DNA of 46,774 nucleotides, taken from NCBI GenBank assembly GCA_027858835.1, contig JAQIBY010000168.1:1-46774 (forward strand). Direction: 5' to 3'. A model generated the notes under the pieces. The model was not told the DNA's origin and made no database searches. It worked only from the letters and a program-made list of their open reading frames with translations. Within the stretch, counting starts at the first letter, position 1. Each line of letters begins with the position of its first letter. Positions 1 through 10,100 of the stretch are shown here, one piece after another. This stretch comes from Bacteroidales bacterium (lineage in GTDB: Bacteria; Bacteroidota; Bacteroidia; Bacteroidales; ML635J-15). The position numbers and the translations under genes are program-made.

Positions 1-137
1 AAATGCAGAATATACTAGGGCTTTTGGCGGGATATTTGATGCGAAGCTCTCAAATATCGTGACAAAATTCAGCGAGTCAGCTTCCACCGTCTGCTCTTTG
101 AAGCCCAGGCTGAGTCCACCTTATCAATTTCGCAGTT

Positions 138-956
138 TTACAAAATTGCTTTTCGAATGCGGACAAGTTTTTCCAAAAGTCCTTCTAATTCATCCAAGGG
201 AAGCATATTTGCACCATCTGATTTTGCATTGGCAGGATCAGGATGCGTTTCTAGAAAGATAGCATCTGCACCAGCGGCAATTCCAGCTTTTGCAATGGTT
301 TCTATCATTTGTGGTTGTCCGCCGGTAAGCCCTGAGCTTTGATTCGGCTCTTGCAAGCTATGCGTAACATCCAATACGACAGGAACACCCATTGCCTGCA
401 TTTTTGGAATTCCCCGAAAATCCACAAGCAAGTCCTGATATCCGTAACTTACACCACGCTCTGTCAGCCAAATTTTCTGATTTCCTGATTCTCTCACCTT
501 ATTTACGGCATGAATCATTGCTTCAGGACTCAAAAATTGTCCTTTTTTAATGTTGATAATTTTCCCGGTTTTAGCTGCTGCTACCAATAAATCCGTTTGG
601 CGACAAAGAAATGCAGGGATTTGCAGCATATCAACATATTCTGCGGCGAGTTCAGCTTCCGATGCTTGGTGAATATCGGTAATTACCGGAATTTTTAAAC
701 TGTGTTTGATATGTCTGAGAATTTCCAAACCCTCAATATCACCAATGCCCGTAAAACTATCTAATCTGCTGCGATTGGCTTTTTTATATGAAGCTTTGAA
801 AATAAGCGGTATTTGATGCCGATTGCAAATGAATTGTAATTGTCTCGCTATCGGCTCTGCCATTTTTTCATTTTCAATCACACAAGGACCGGCAATAAGC
901 ACAAAATTTCCGCTGTTGCCATGTTGAATGTTTTCCGGTAATATGAATTTCGCCAT
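138..956 (-). CDS. kdsA: 3-deoxy-8-phosphooctulonate (KDO-8-P) synthase
   Basis: The enzyme condenses phosphoenolpyruvate with arabinose 5-phosphate to give KDO-8-phosphate, the precursor of the KDO that joins lipid A to the LPS core; it acts in the cytoplasm. The 272-residue TIM-barrel sequence has the family landmarks: IAGPCVIEN near residue 21, FKASYKKANRSR near residue 53, LTERG near residue 164, DVTHSLQ near residue 197, and the C-terminal FLETHPDPANAKSDG. Length is normal for KdsA. Cys25 sits in the GPC motif where metal-dependent KDO8P synthases (Aquifex type) carry their metal-binding cysteine, whereas the E. coli enzyme has Asn there, so this one is predicted to need a divalent metal. 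The start gives an intact N-terminus. A small membrane protein and a glycosyltransferase lie upstream on the same strand. Confidence 0.96.
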   Translation of the reverse strand: MAKFILPENIQHGNSGNFVLIAGPCVIENEKMAEPIARQLQFICNRHQIPLIFKASYKKANRSRLDSFTGIGDIEGLEILRHIKHSLKIPVITDIHQASEAELAAEYVDMLQIPAFLCRQTDLLVAAAKTGKIINIKKGQFLSPEAMIHAVNKVRESGNQKIWLTERGVSYGYQDLLVDFRGIPKMQAMGVPVVLDVTHSLQEPNQSSGLTGGQPQMIETIAKAGIAAGADAIFLETHPDPANAKSDGANMLPLDELEGLLEKLVRIRKAIL

Positions 957-1039
957 GATGCTTTTTGTTGTAAAAATACATAATGTTCAGATAAAACCCT
1001 TGCCAATTTTGTAAAATCCCTAAAATTTAATCGGTATTA

Positions 1040-1399
1040 TTACTTGTCAGATGGGTCTGAAGCCTGTTCGCCTAAATCTTCTTGTAAATAATTCCCTACT
1101 TCTTTCTCCATGTGTTTTTGCTGTCCGTGAAATGCGATATAAAATACAATAATTGGGATGATCACTCCAAGGATAAAGATGGAAAGTCCGAATAAAAACT
1201 GACTGCCTCGTGATGGGAAATTTCGTAATACATGAATTGATTTTTTTCTGAGAATGACATCACAACCGGCAATTTTGTTTTTTTTGACAATTAAAACGCG
1301 TTTATTCCTCTTAACAATTTTGTAGTCAGGAAAATGCATGCTTAGTTTGTCATGAACCTCCTCTTGGCTGATAGTATCTGGGCTTATCTTGATTTTCAC
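1040..1399 (-). CDS. small single-pass membrane protein, unknown function
   Basis: I do not recognise this 119-residue protein. The first 65 residues form a basic, probably cytoplasmic alpha/beta segment (VKRNKRVLIVKKNK, ILRKKSIHVLRNFPSRG). One long hydrophobic stretch follows at about residues 68-90 (FLFGLSIFILGVIIPIIVFY), and then a short charged tail rich in Glu, Asp and Lys. By the positive-inside rule the basic N-terminal part should be inside. It lies between kdsA and a glycosyltransferase, with 83 and 78 bases of spacing, so it may be cotranscribed with them. No catalytic motif is visible. The long open frame with a coherent membrane segment supports it being a real gene. Confidence 0.7.
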   Translation of the reverse strand: MKIKISPDTISQEEVHDKLSMHFPDYKIVKRNKRVLIVKKNKIAGCDVILRKKSIHVLRNFPSRGSQFLFGLSIFILGVIIPIIVFYIAFHGQQKHMEKEVGNYLQEDLGEQASDPSDK

Positions 1400-1477
1400 A
1401 ATTTTCGATTTTATTTCGCTAATTTAATTGTTTTTATTTTTATGTGATTATCATTTGAGCAATAATTTCATTTGGCT

Positions 1478-2431
1478 TTACTTCTTTACCAGAATGTAAT
1501 TTTTAAATTGTCCGAGGCTGCGTCCGAAAAGCAGATTTTGTTCTATCCAACTGATTATTCGGTATTTTAAGCGATCGTGTTTCATTTTATCTCGGTTCGG
1601 ATTAATTTCTTTGCAGGAATAATTCAAATCTTCTGCCCAATCAAATGCTGCAATTCGTGTTTTCATCACTTCCGGATGGCTTCCTTTAAATTTAGCGGCA
1701 CGACAGATTGGTCCATAATCATACATGTCCGGTTTTCCGTTGTACATTCCGCTGACTTTATTGCTACCTTTGTGTATGGTGTCCAGTGATTTCTTTTTGC
1801 TCTGCATTAGGCGTGGCGGACGAACCCATCCGTAATGATAAACTGCTGCATTGGCTTTTGCCACTTTTAATTTATAGGTTCCGGCTTGCTGACGGTAGTT
1901 TTTTCCATCAAAACCAGGAATGCGTCGAAAACTTTGAGCCGATTCCCATGAATGAATCTCTGGATCATTACGCACAATGCGGATTTCGTTTTTGTACCAT
2001 CCGTGGGCAACTTGTTTGTGATTATAATCGCCCCAAAAGTGGACATAGGAGAACAATAATCCCTCTACGGACTTGTCGTCTAGGTAAGTTTTACAAGCTG
2101 CTTTAATATTTTCAAGATATTTTTCATGAATAACTTCATCTGCCTGAAGATAAAACAGCCAATCTCCTGTACAGTGCGATTTTGCAATGTCAGTTTGATG
2201 CGCATTTTCTGTTCCGTTCTGATATTTCTCCAAATCCCAAACGGTATGGATGATTTTAATTTTGTCTGAATTTAGGGAGTTTATTTGGCTTTCAGTATCA
2301 TCATCCTCATCACAATCACCGAGCGCAACGACAAACTCGTCAACAATTGGCAAAATCGATGCAATGGATTCTTTTATCGGGTAATACAATTTTCCCGCAT
2401 TTTTCACCATAGTAAATCCTGAAATGCGCAT
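1478..2431 (-). CDS. glycosyltransferase family 2-like protein
   Basis: This is probably a cytoplasmic or membrane-associated sugar transferase acting on a surface glycan; donor and acceptor cannot be read from sequence. The GT-A fold signs are the N-terminal RISGFTMVKNAGK, the VDEFVVALGDCDEDDD segment, and GDWLFYLQADE, whose QADE is the DxD-like metal/nucleotide-sugar site. The frame is open 48 codons further upstream (to 2575), but that part does not look coding. I place the start at 2431 because the family begins at this Met and because a full promoter lies just upstream on this strand (see 2452-2482). This gives 317 residues. The gene is divergent from the TPR-HTH regulator; a shared intergenic region separates them. 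Confidence 0.85.
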   Translation of the reverse strand: MRISGFTMVKNAGKLYYPIKESIASILPIVDEFVVALGDCDEDDDTESQINSLNSDKIKIIHTVWDLEKYQNGTENAHQTDIAKSHCTGDWLFYLQADEVIHEKYLENIKAACKTYLDDKSVEGLLFSYVHFWGDYNHKQVAHGWYKNEIRIVRNDPEIHSWESAQSFRRIPGFDGKNYRQQAGTYKLKVAKANAAVYHYGWVRPPRLMQSKKKSLDTIHKGSNKVSGMYNGKPDMYDYGPICRAAKFKGSHPEVMKTRIAAFDWAEDLNYSCKEINPNRDKMKHDRLKYRIISWIEQNLLFGRSLGQFKNYILVKK

Positions 2432-2451
2432 AACTCGTTTTTTATTGATGA

Positions 2452-2482
2452 CAAAGATACAATTTGCAAGGGCATTGGCAAA
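2452..2482 (-). promoter_or_regulatory. promoter of the glycosyltransferase gene (TTTG-N19-TATCTTTG)
   Basis: Read on the minus strand, TTTG (2482-2479) is followed after exactly 19 bases by TATCTTTG (2459-2452). This matches the Bacteroidota primary sigma consensus (TTTG at -33, TAnnTTTG at -7). Transcription would begin around 2445, about 14 bases before the ATG at 2431. It also argues against the longer upstream start. Confidence 0.7.
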
Positions 2483-2560
2483 ATTGGAGAATGTGATTGT
2501 CGAAATATCTTCATATAAATTTGCGTCAAAATCAAATATAGAATATTTCAATTTATTATG

Positions 2561-2568
2561 TATCTTTG
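2561..2568 (+). promoter_or_regulatory. -7 promoter box (TATCTTTG) of the TPR-HTH regulator
   Basis: TATCTTTG matches TAnnTTTG and lies 18 bases before the ATG at 2587. No TTTG is found at the expected -33 distance, so the promoter may be weak or activator-dependent. The TTG inside the box is in frame with the downstream gene and would be a false start. Confidence 0.5.
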
Positions 2569-2586
2569 AAGACAAGCCAAATTGAT

Positions 2587-4053
2587 ATGCAGTTTCTGAA
2601 AGTGATTAAAGGGTTAAGGCGATTTTTCCCGAGCGTATTTCTTGTGATTGGACTTTTATGTTCATCATATTCAATGGCTAGGAGTCAAACGGAATATCCT
2701 GTTTATGATTCTGCTCAAAATTATTTGAATCGATTAATGCCTGACGCTGCACTAGAGTTATTATTAGGAATTGCCGATACAGTTGATTTGTCATCGGATA
2801 TTGGTGTAAAAACACAAATTGCAATGGCAGAGGCATATCGGTCAAAACGGGAATATGAAAAGGGCTTTACAACATTATATGAGGTGTTGGATGAAAATGC
2901 GATTTCAGATTACAATAAGGCACATGCATTTAATCGCCTGGCAGCTTTGTATGATGAGTCGAATCCTAAAGCAGAGAATTATTTTGACTCTGTTATGAAA
3001 TATTCACAAAACTGTATTGATATTGCTAAACAGGAAGGCTTTTATGACCTTTTGGCAAGTTCAAATAATGAAATTGGATTTGTGTTTAATCAACAACATA
3101 GATTTCCACTGGCCGAGCAGCATTTTAAGAAAGCATTGGATTTGTATTTGGAACATGGGTTTAATCAACATGCTGTTGGGGTTGCAATTAATTTAGCAGG
3201 AAATTATATAGGACGTGAAATGTACAATGAAGCGAATGCGACGGTTGATTCTGCATTTAATTTTGTCCCAAAAGAAGGAAATGAAAATTTGTGGATGCGA
3301 TTATACCTTCAACGTGCTAAAATTAAAGAGTTTTCCGGTAATTGGCAAGTTGCATATCAAGCCTTATCAAGTGCAAGAATTCTGCAAAAGCAATATTACA
3401 ATAATAAGCTTGACGAAACCATTGTAGAAATGTCTGCAAAATACGAGCTTGATAAACAAGCATCAAAACTTACAGAAGAAAAACGAAAATCGAAAGCTCG
3501 ACAACGAGAAGTTGTGATGCTTTTGATTATTCTAATTATTGCAAGCATACTTTTTACTTTATCATACCGAAGTTTTAAATTGAAACTAAAGAATGAAGCC
3601 CAAAAAGATGCTTTGGAACGTCTTGAGAAAAAGCGACTCGAAGAACATCTTAAATATAAACACAAGGAGGTTTCCGATGCAATCGCAAATGCCGTTGCAT
3701 ATAACCAGGTGATGAGTGAGGTGAAATTGGCAATATCACATAATGATCCTAAAGAGGCTTTGAATATTATGAACGCGAATATTAATACGCAAAAAAACTG
3801 GCAGGCTTTTCTTTTAAATTTTAGTCAAATGCATCCCGATTTCTTCTCAAAATTGGAATTAAAACACCCGGATTTGACTGAAACTGAACAAAAGCTTTCT
3901 GCTATGCTCTTAATGGAACTAAAATCAAAAGAAATTGCAGGGGTTTTAAATATTGCTTTGAGTTCTGTGAGCAAGGGGAGAAATAGATTAAGAAAAAAAA
4001 TAAAACTTGATGCAAGTAAAGAACTGAACGATTATTTTAATCGATTTGCGTAG
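2587..4053 (+). CDS. membrane-tethered TPR protein with C-terminal LuxR-like HTH
   Basis: Probably an inner-membrane sensor-regulator with periplasmic TPRs and a cytoplasmic DNA-binding tail. From the ATG at 2587 it has 488 residues. A signal-anchor-like hydrophobic stretch is at about residues 14-28 (FPSVFLVIGLLCSS). Helical TPR-like repeats cover about residues 40-290 (for example the stretches around FNRLAALYDESNPKAENYFDS and LAEQHFKKALDLYLEHG). A transmembrane helix lies at about 309-331 (VVMLLIILIIASILFTLSY), then a charged coiled coil, then a HTH of the GerE/LuxR type at about 430-474 (LTETEQKLSAMLLMELKSKE, IALSSVSKGRNRLRKKI). This architecture is common in Bacteroidota next to exported-protein genes. 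It precedes the giant LamG gene by 88 bases, on the same strand. That it regulates that gene is inference; alternatively it acts elsewhere. Confidence 0.85.
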   Translation: MQFLKVIKGLRRFFPSVFLVIGLLCSSYSMARSQTEYPVYDSAQNYLNRLMPDAALELLLGIADTVDLSSDIGVKTQIAMAEAYRSKREYEKGFTTLYEVLDENAISDYNKAHAFNRLAALYDESNPKAENYFDSVMKYSQNCIDIAKQEGFYDLLASSNNEIGFVFNQQHRFPLAEQHFKKALDLYLEHGFNQHAVGVAINLAGNYIGREMYNEANATVDSAFNFVPKEGNENLWMRLYLQRAKIKEFSGNWQVAYQALSSARILQKQYYNNKLDETIVEMSAKYELDKQASKLTEEKRKSKARQREVVMLLIILIIASILFTLSYRSFKLKLKNEAQKDALERLEKKRLEEHLKYKHKEVSDAIANAVAYNQVMSEVKLAISHNDPKEALNIMNANINTQKNWQAFLLNFSQMHPDFFSKLELKHPDLTETEQKLSAMLLMELKSKEIAGVLNIALSSVSKGRNRLRKKIKLDASKELNDYFNRFA

Positions 4054-4097
4054 TTGTCATACAGATTGTCATACTCTTTTCTGTCGGAGATTGTCAG
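4054..4097 (+). repeat. three TTGTCA direct repeats, candidate operator
   Basis: TTGTCATAC occurs at 4054-4062 and 4066-4074, and TTGTCAG at 4091-4097; the last two extend to a shared AGATTGTCA. Spacings are 12 and 25 bases, roughly one and two helical turns. The repeats lie directly after the regulator's stop codon and upstream of the giant gene at 4142, which is a sensible place for an operator. Binding by the HTH protein is a hypothesis. Confidence 0.4.
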
Positions 4098-4141
4098 TTT
4101 TTCGTAATTTTAAAAATTAATTTTAACTAAACCATATTGCC

Positions 4142-7100
4142 ATGAAATTACTTCGCCTACTTTTTTTAATCGCATTAGTTAGTTTGTTAACAACTAAGGG
4201 TTTTGCTCAAAGCTGCATTAGTGAGAGTTCTACACATTCTGCCTGGTCTCACATTCCGTATTTTAATGGGAGTTCGGCTTATTTATATATGGATAAAACC
4301 AGTGGGGACTATTCTGAGTACTTTGACTCTGACTTTTCTTTTGATATGTGGATAAAACCCACTTGGTCACAAAGTTCAGATCGTGATTATTATCTGTTCA
4401 CGGCAGGAAGTTTCCAATGGAATACTTCTTTCGACTATCAATATGCGGGATTGGAGGTATCTCTAATCAAAAACTCCGGAAACTGGAAAATTCGAGTTGT
4501 TAATAGCACAGGGTATTGGCCTGGGGTAACTGTTTTCAATATTGGGGATGATGAATTATTTAGTCAATGGAATCATGTTGCTTTTACATACGATGCCAAT
4601 AGTCATGCCTTGGTGTTTTATTATAATGGGAGCCAAATTGGCAGCTATAACTTTCCCTATCCTTTGGGTATTCAGCATGAGGATAAGGGGTTCAGAATTG
4701 GAGATGCTCGAAGTAATTTTGGATCCTATTACAATCAACATTTTAAGGGTTATGTTACCGGTTTTCGCTTGTGGAATAGTTCCTTATCAAGTGCTGAGAT
4801 ATCATACATTTGGGACAGAACCTTTCATCAAGAGGAAACTTTTACTTCCTCAAAGCAATATCTTTATGATAAGATGTTGGGAAATATGTACGCAAGTTCA
4901 TCAAATATATATTCCTTAACATCAGGATTTCCAATTTGGGAACCCGGGATTTCGCGTTCAACTTCAGTGAGAAATCCAGCCTGTCCTCCTAAAATATACA
5001 ATCTTACAATTAATGATGATTTTTGTGATGAAATAAAGCTTGATTGGGAGGTAGGGACAGTTTCTGCTACCAATTACATATATCGCCGCGAAGGTTCATC
5101 TGGTTCATGGGGGTTGATTTGCCGTACAAATAGTAGTTATTATAACGATTACAATGTTGAGAGAGGGGTAGAATATGATTACAAAGTTGTAAGTGCCTGG
5201 AGAGTTGATGCCAATACTTCACACGGCAGCAATACGCTTCGGTTTTCTCCGGATTCTGAAACAGTTAGCGGACAAGTACGTGGAATTAGTGGTCCGAATA
5301 ATTTGGCAATTGAAGAAGATGTCAATACCAATTCAAATTGTAATGGTGTGGTTAAAATCAAATGGGATCCGGTAAACACAAGTACATATCCGAATTTTAG
5401 CGATTATAGTGTTGAATGTTCTATTGAAGGGGGAGCATGGCAAACACTGATTTCAGGAACCACACAAACTTCATATACTCACAATGTAAATTCAACCGAT
5501 TTTGGTAAATCCATTCGCTATCGCGTGATGGCAGATGGTGATAATTGTTCGGGAGTAAGTAATGATATAACTGGTATAGCAAATGAAATTTGTACAACTG
5601 CACCAACTGCTGTTATCGCAATTGATAATAATGGGAGTATTGATTTGCAATGGACATATACACAAGTAGGAGCTCCTGCTGCACATTTTCGTGTATTTCG
5701 AAACGAGGATGGTGGCGATTATAATATGCTTGAAGAAGATATCCCGGTAGGACAAACTACTTGGACAGACCATGATGCCACAATGTGTGTTGATTATCAG
5801 TATAAAATTGAGGCTTATAATCATTGTGGAGCAAGTGGGTCCTTATCAAACAGTTCAAATACAGTGACCTTGCCGGCAATTTTTTCTGATGTATTTACTT
5901 ACTTGGATGGAACCGAAATTAAGGCTGATTTTGATGCCAGTAAAGGGTATTTTAGTAATAAAATCTTGCTCGAGTGGACGGTTAATCCGAATCGACAGGG
6001 CAGCATTGATCTATTTGAGATTTATAGACGTAAACAGAGTCAGAGTTTTACTTTACTTGCCACCATTGAAAGTCCTGAAAGCACCTATTACGAAGATGAT
6101 TCTAATGACCCGAATACACTTTATGAATATATGATTCATACAAAATCATCGTGTGGTGGATTGGAACAAATTTCGGATACGCTATATACAACAGGCTTTA
6201 GGTCAACAAGTGGTATTGTTAGTGGAAAAGTTAGCTTTGCAGGTGGTAATGCTGTTGAAGGTGTAGAAGTTATTGTTGAGTCTGATGAAGTTAATTTGTC
6301 ACACAGTTTAAGTTTTGATGGAAATCAATGTCTCGGTGGTATGTTTCCGGCTGTTGATATTCTTCAAAATGGGCTTACCGTGGAAACATGGATTAAACCT
6401 GATGTTTTGCCCGATGGATATCTGCATGGCGTGGTTTCATTGAATTCGGGAATGATGAAACTCGGGGTGAAAAATATGAAGCCCTATGCTGAACTACTTG
6501 CTGCTCCAATGACAATTGAACCGCATGTTCCACTTATGATGTTGGAACCTGATTCCGTGTTGAATCCTAATGAATGGTATCATTTAGCATTGAGCTATAA
6601 TACGCTTACCGGAGAAACTAACATGTATCTTAATGGTGAGTTTATCGCACAATCAATTGTTAACCCAATGGACCAATGGGTGCCTAATGTTGCTGATGTT
6701 GATTTAATTGTTGGCAAAGTGTATAATGAAGATTCCTATTTCAAGGGAAATATTGATGAACTGAGATTATGGCAACGGGTAAAAACTGATGAAGAAATCT
6801 TTCGGGATTATAAACGTGTTTTGACAGGAACTGAAGAAGGTATTTATGGTTATTATCGATTTGATGAAGGCTTCGGTTACAGTGCTTACGATGTTTCAAA
6901 AACAGGGACTGAGTTTAATAAAAATGATTTAGATTTAATAACTGATCCGCTGATTTTCCCAAGTTGGTCTAGTCAAATCCCATCTGCAGAACAATTGAGA
7001 CCTTCTGGACTTACTGATCAAAATGGAAATTATTCTGTGCGTGGAATTGCGTATTCTGATGGAGGAAACATTTTTAGAGTAATACCGTTTAAACCACTGC

Positions 7101-10100
7101 ATGATTTTGATCCGATGAATGTTGAATTATTCATTGGCGATAATGCACCGGTTCATAATAATGTGGATTTTATTGACCAGTCAGCATTTAATTTTTCTGG
7201 AATTGTTTATTATTCCGGAACAAATTATCCGCTTGAAGGGGCTAATATTTTTATCGATAACCAACAACAGTTTGACGCCGGTGGACATCCTGTGCAAACA
7301 AATGAAATTAGTGGAACTTTTGATATTTCTGTTCCAATTGGGCAGCACTTTATTTCCGTTAAAAAGGACGGTCATGTATTTGAACATAACGGACAATGGC
7401 CAATTCCGACAGAAACCGAGGAATATCCAAGCTTTAACTTTCAGTCTGATGTCCCTTTGCAAACCTTTTACGATTCAACAAAAGTAGTCCTTACCGGACG
7501 ATTTGTGGGAGGCGATGTTGAAGGAAATAAAAAGCTGGGTTTTAACACTTCCATTAATAATATCGGACAGGGCACTATTGTCTTTAAAAATGAGATGGGA
7601 AAGGATATTAATTCTGACCCTGAAATTGATTCTCCACGTATTGAAATACAAACCGATAGTGCAAGTGGTGAATATGTGATTCAGATGATTCCGGGGGTCA
7701 TTAAAATCGACTCGGTGTTTAATGCAGATTATGAAATAGATAATCTTGATCTCGGTGTGATTGATATGTCAGAAATCCCTGAATTACAAACTGTAAGTGA
7801 TACCGTTTATACTGAGCATATCATAGATGAAGACACGGTAATAATGCAGGAAATCAATCATTTCAGTTATCATTATAAGCGAAATTTTATCTATTATAAT
7901 GAACCGACAATTTTGTTATCTGGTGGTGATGATGAACCATTAATTGGAGAAACGGAATACATTTATAAACACCAAGATTCTGAAGACGTAGATACGATTG
8001 ATCTCATTAATAACAATCCATTCGCTTACCCTGTATTTCTTATGGGGAATTCGTATCCGATACAAATCAAAGTGCAGGCAATTTATGTCAATAATGACAC
8101 TGGAACACCTGCATACGATACGGTTCCGGTAGAAGGCGCTGATGTGACAATTATTAATAATTTGGAAATTAGTGAACCTGCTTATCAATTTACTACTGAT
8201 TTCAATGGCATTGTTTCTGACTATAAGGGCTTTAGGGTTGGTTTGCCAAATATGAATATGAACACAGCAGATCAAACGTCATTCACCAAAACGATGACCA
8301 TTACTGCACAAGCCGGCATTTTTCCTATTGCATGGAATGATGGCGATGTGTATCGTGGATATGTACTTGGTGGTGTTGATGCCGGAGGCTCAAATTACGT
8401 TACTTATGGACCGGAGATTCCCCAATTTATTTTACGTGACCCTCCAGGTGATAGAAGTTATACTATGCTCGAGCAAGGCAGCTCCTTTAGTGCAAGTCGT
8501 AATTATAGCTTCAATATGGGCGGAACCACCGATTACGATAATGTTTTGATGCGTGGAGTGAAATTTGAAGCTGGTGGTGGTCTTGCAGGACCGGTTTTTA
8601 CCAGCGAAGTACAGTCAGACATTAATGCCGGAATTTCTACTACTTCATGGGTTGATGATTCAGGTGCATTCATGGAAACTTTTGAATTTAATCAAACTTA
8701 TTCCACAAGTGCAGACCCCAATGGCGTTGGTAGTATGGCTGATGTTTACATTGGCAAATCTGTAAACTTGTTTTTCACCGAAACAGAGAATTTAAAAATC
8801 TATCCCAAAGATTATTGCACTAACTCCGGTTTAGATTATCTTGAAAATGAAGAATTAGGGGATTCAACTGCAGCATTTTCAATTGGGAAACGTGGTGGTT
8901 TTGCAGTAACAGACGACCCATCAAGTACTTTCTTTATTTATTCTCAAGATCACATTCTTAATTCTTTATTGCCGACATATCGTGATTTAATTTATAATCT
9001 TTTGAGCTCGGCTGATTATGATAGTCACTTGCTTTCTGAGCATCTTTTTTATGGATTTGATAATGATAATCCGGTCTTTGAGTCTGATACAATCTCAACC
9101 ACCAATGATACTTTACCTAGTTACACTTATCTTGGTGATGATATTGACTCTGTTGCAATGTTAAATCAACAAATTAGTTTGTGGTTGCAGACTATCGCTT
9201 TTAATGAAGCAGCTAAACTTGCCGATGATATGGATATGGTCGAAAACATTTCTTTTGATGGAAATGCCGGTGCTTATACTAACGAGACCTCCATGACAAC
9301 ATCTTCTTTTTCAACAAAAGAATATTTTTACCGTTTTGAATTATTTGGTGGGGCAGAAACTGGTTTCTCTATTAATCAAACAGGTTTAGTTACTTATAGT
9401 CAAACCTATAAAAATGTTGATCAAACTATTTCTACGACAGATAGTGAAGAGAATAGCCTGAAGTGGAAATATGTAATTGATGATTCAAATCAAAGCGATT
9501 ATTACAGCATTGATGTGATGACATACAATCAAGGAACGCTTGCTGAAGGGAAAGAATCATTTTTAAACTCGAATAATTTTGAAGATGCAGGCTACCACAT
9601 GGGAAATCTTGGATTGGGAACCGGAATAGGTGCCGGAGCATCTTTTTTGATTAGTCAGGCTTTAACAAAATTAGTAAATCCACTTGCAGGACAAGCCTTC
9701 TCTATGGCCTATACATTAGGAACTGCTGCCGGATACATGTATGTAATGAATCATTATGCGGATGAAACAGAAAATAGTGATGTGTATTTTGGTTTGCAAG
9801 GTGCATCTCCAATGTTTCGCATTATGGGCGGACAATCTCGATGTCCGTATGAAGGACCGGAAACTACAATATTTTATATTGATTCAGTTTCACACGAGCC
9901 CTATCCTTTACACGTAGGAACCCAAAACCATGAGGCTCCAAAATTAGAAATTGAACCTGCAACTGTGATTAATGTCCCCGATGGCAGCCCTGCTGTTTTC
10001 GAACTGAAATTAATGAATGAGAGCCCAACAGGAGCCGATTTGACATATGAATTACAAGTCGATGAAGCGTCAAATCCTCACGGCGCAAATCTCCGCGTTG

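Noticed and set aside
2..262. An open frame on the plus strand from the left edge to 262.
   Set aside because: Its second half is antisense to kdsA, the start is outside the window, and no recognisable family is seen. The non-overlapping first 137 bases show nothing I can support.
1026..1041. A 16-base sequence (TTTAATCGGTATTATT) shared with 15942-15957.
   Set aside because: A 16-base match in AT-rich DNA of this window size is expected about once or twice by chance, and no extended similarity surrounds it.
2432..2575. N-terminal extension of the glycosyltransferase to 2575.
   Set aside because: The extra 48 residues are not family-like and would run through a full promoter and the divergent gene's start region.
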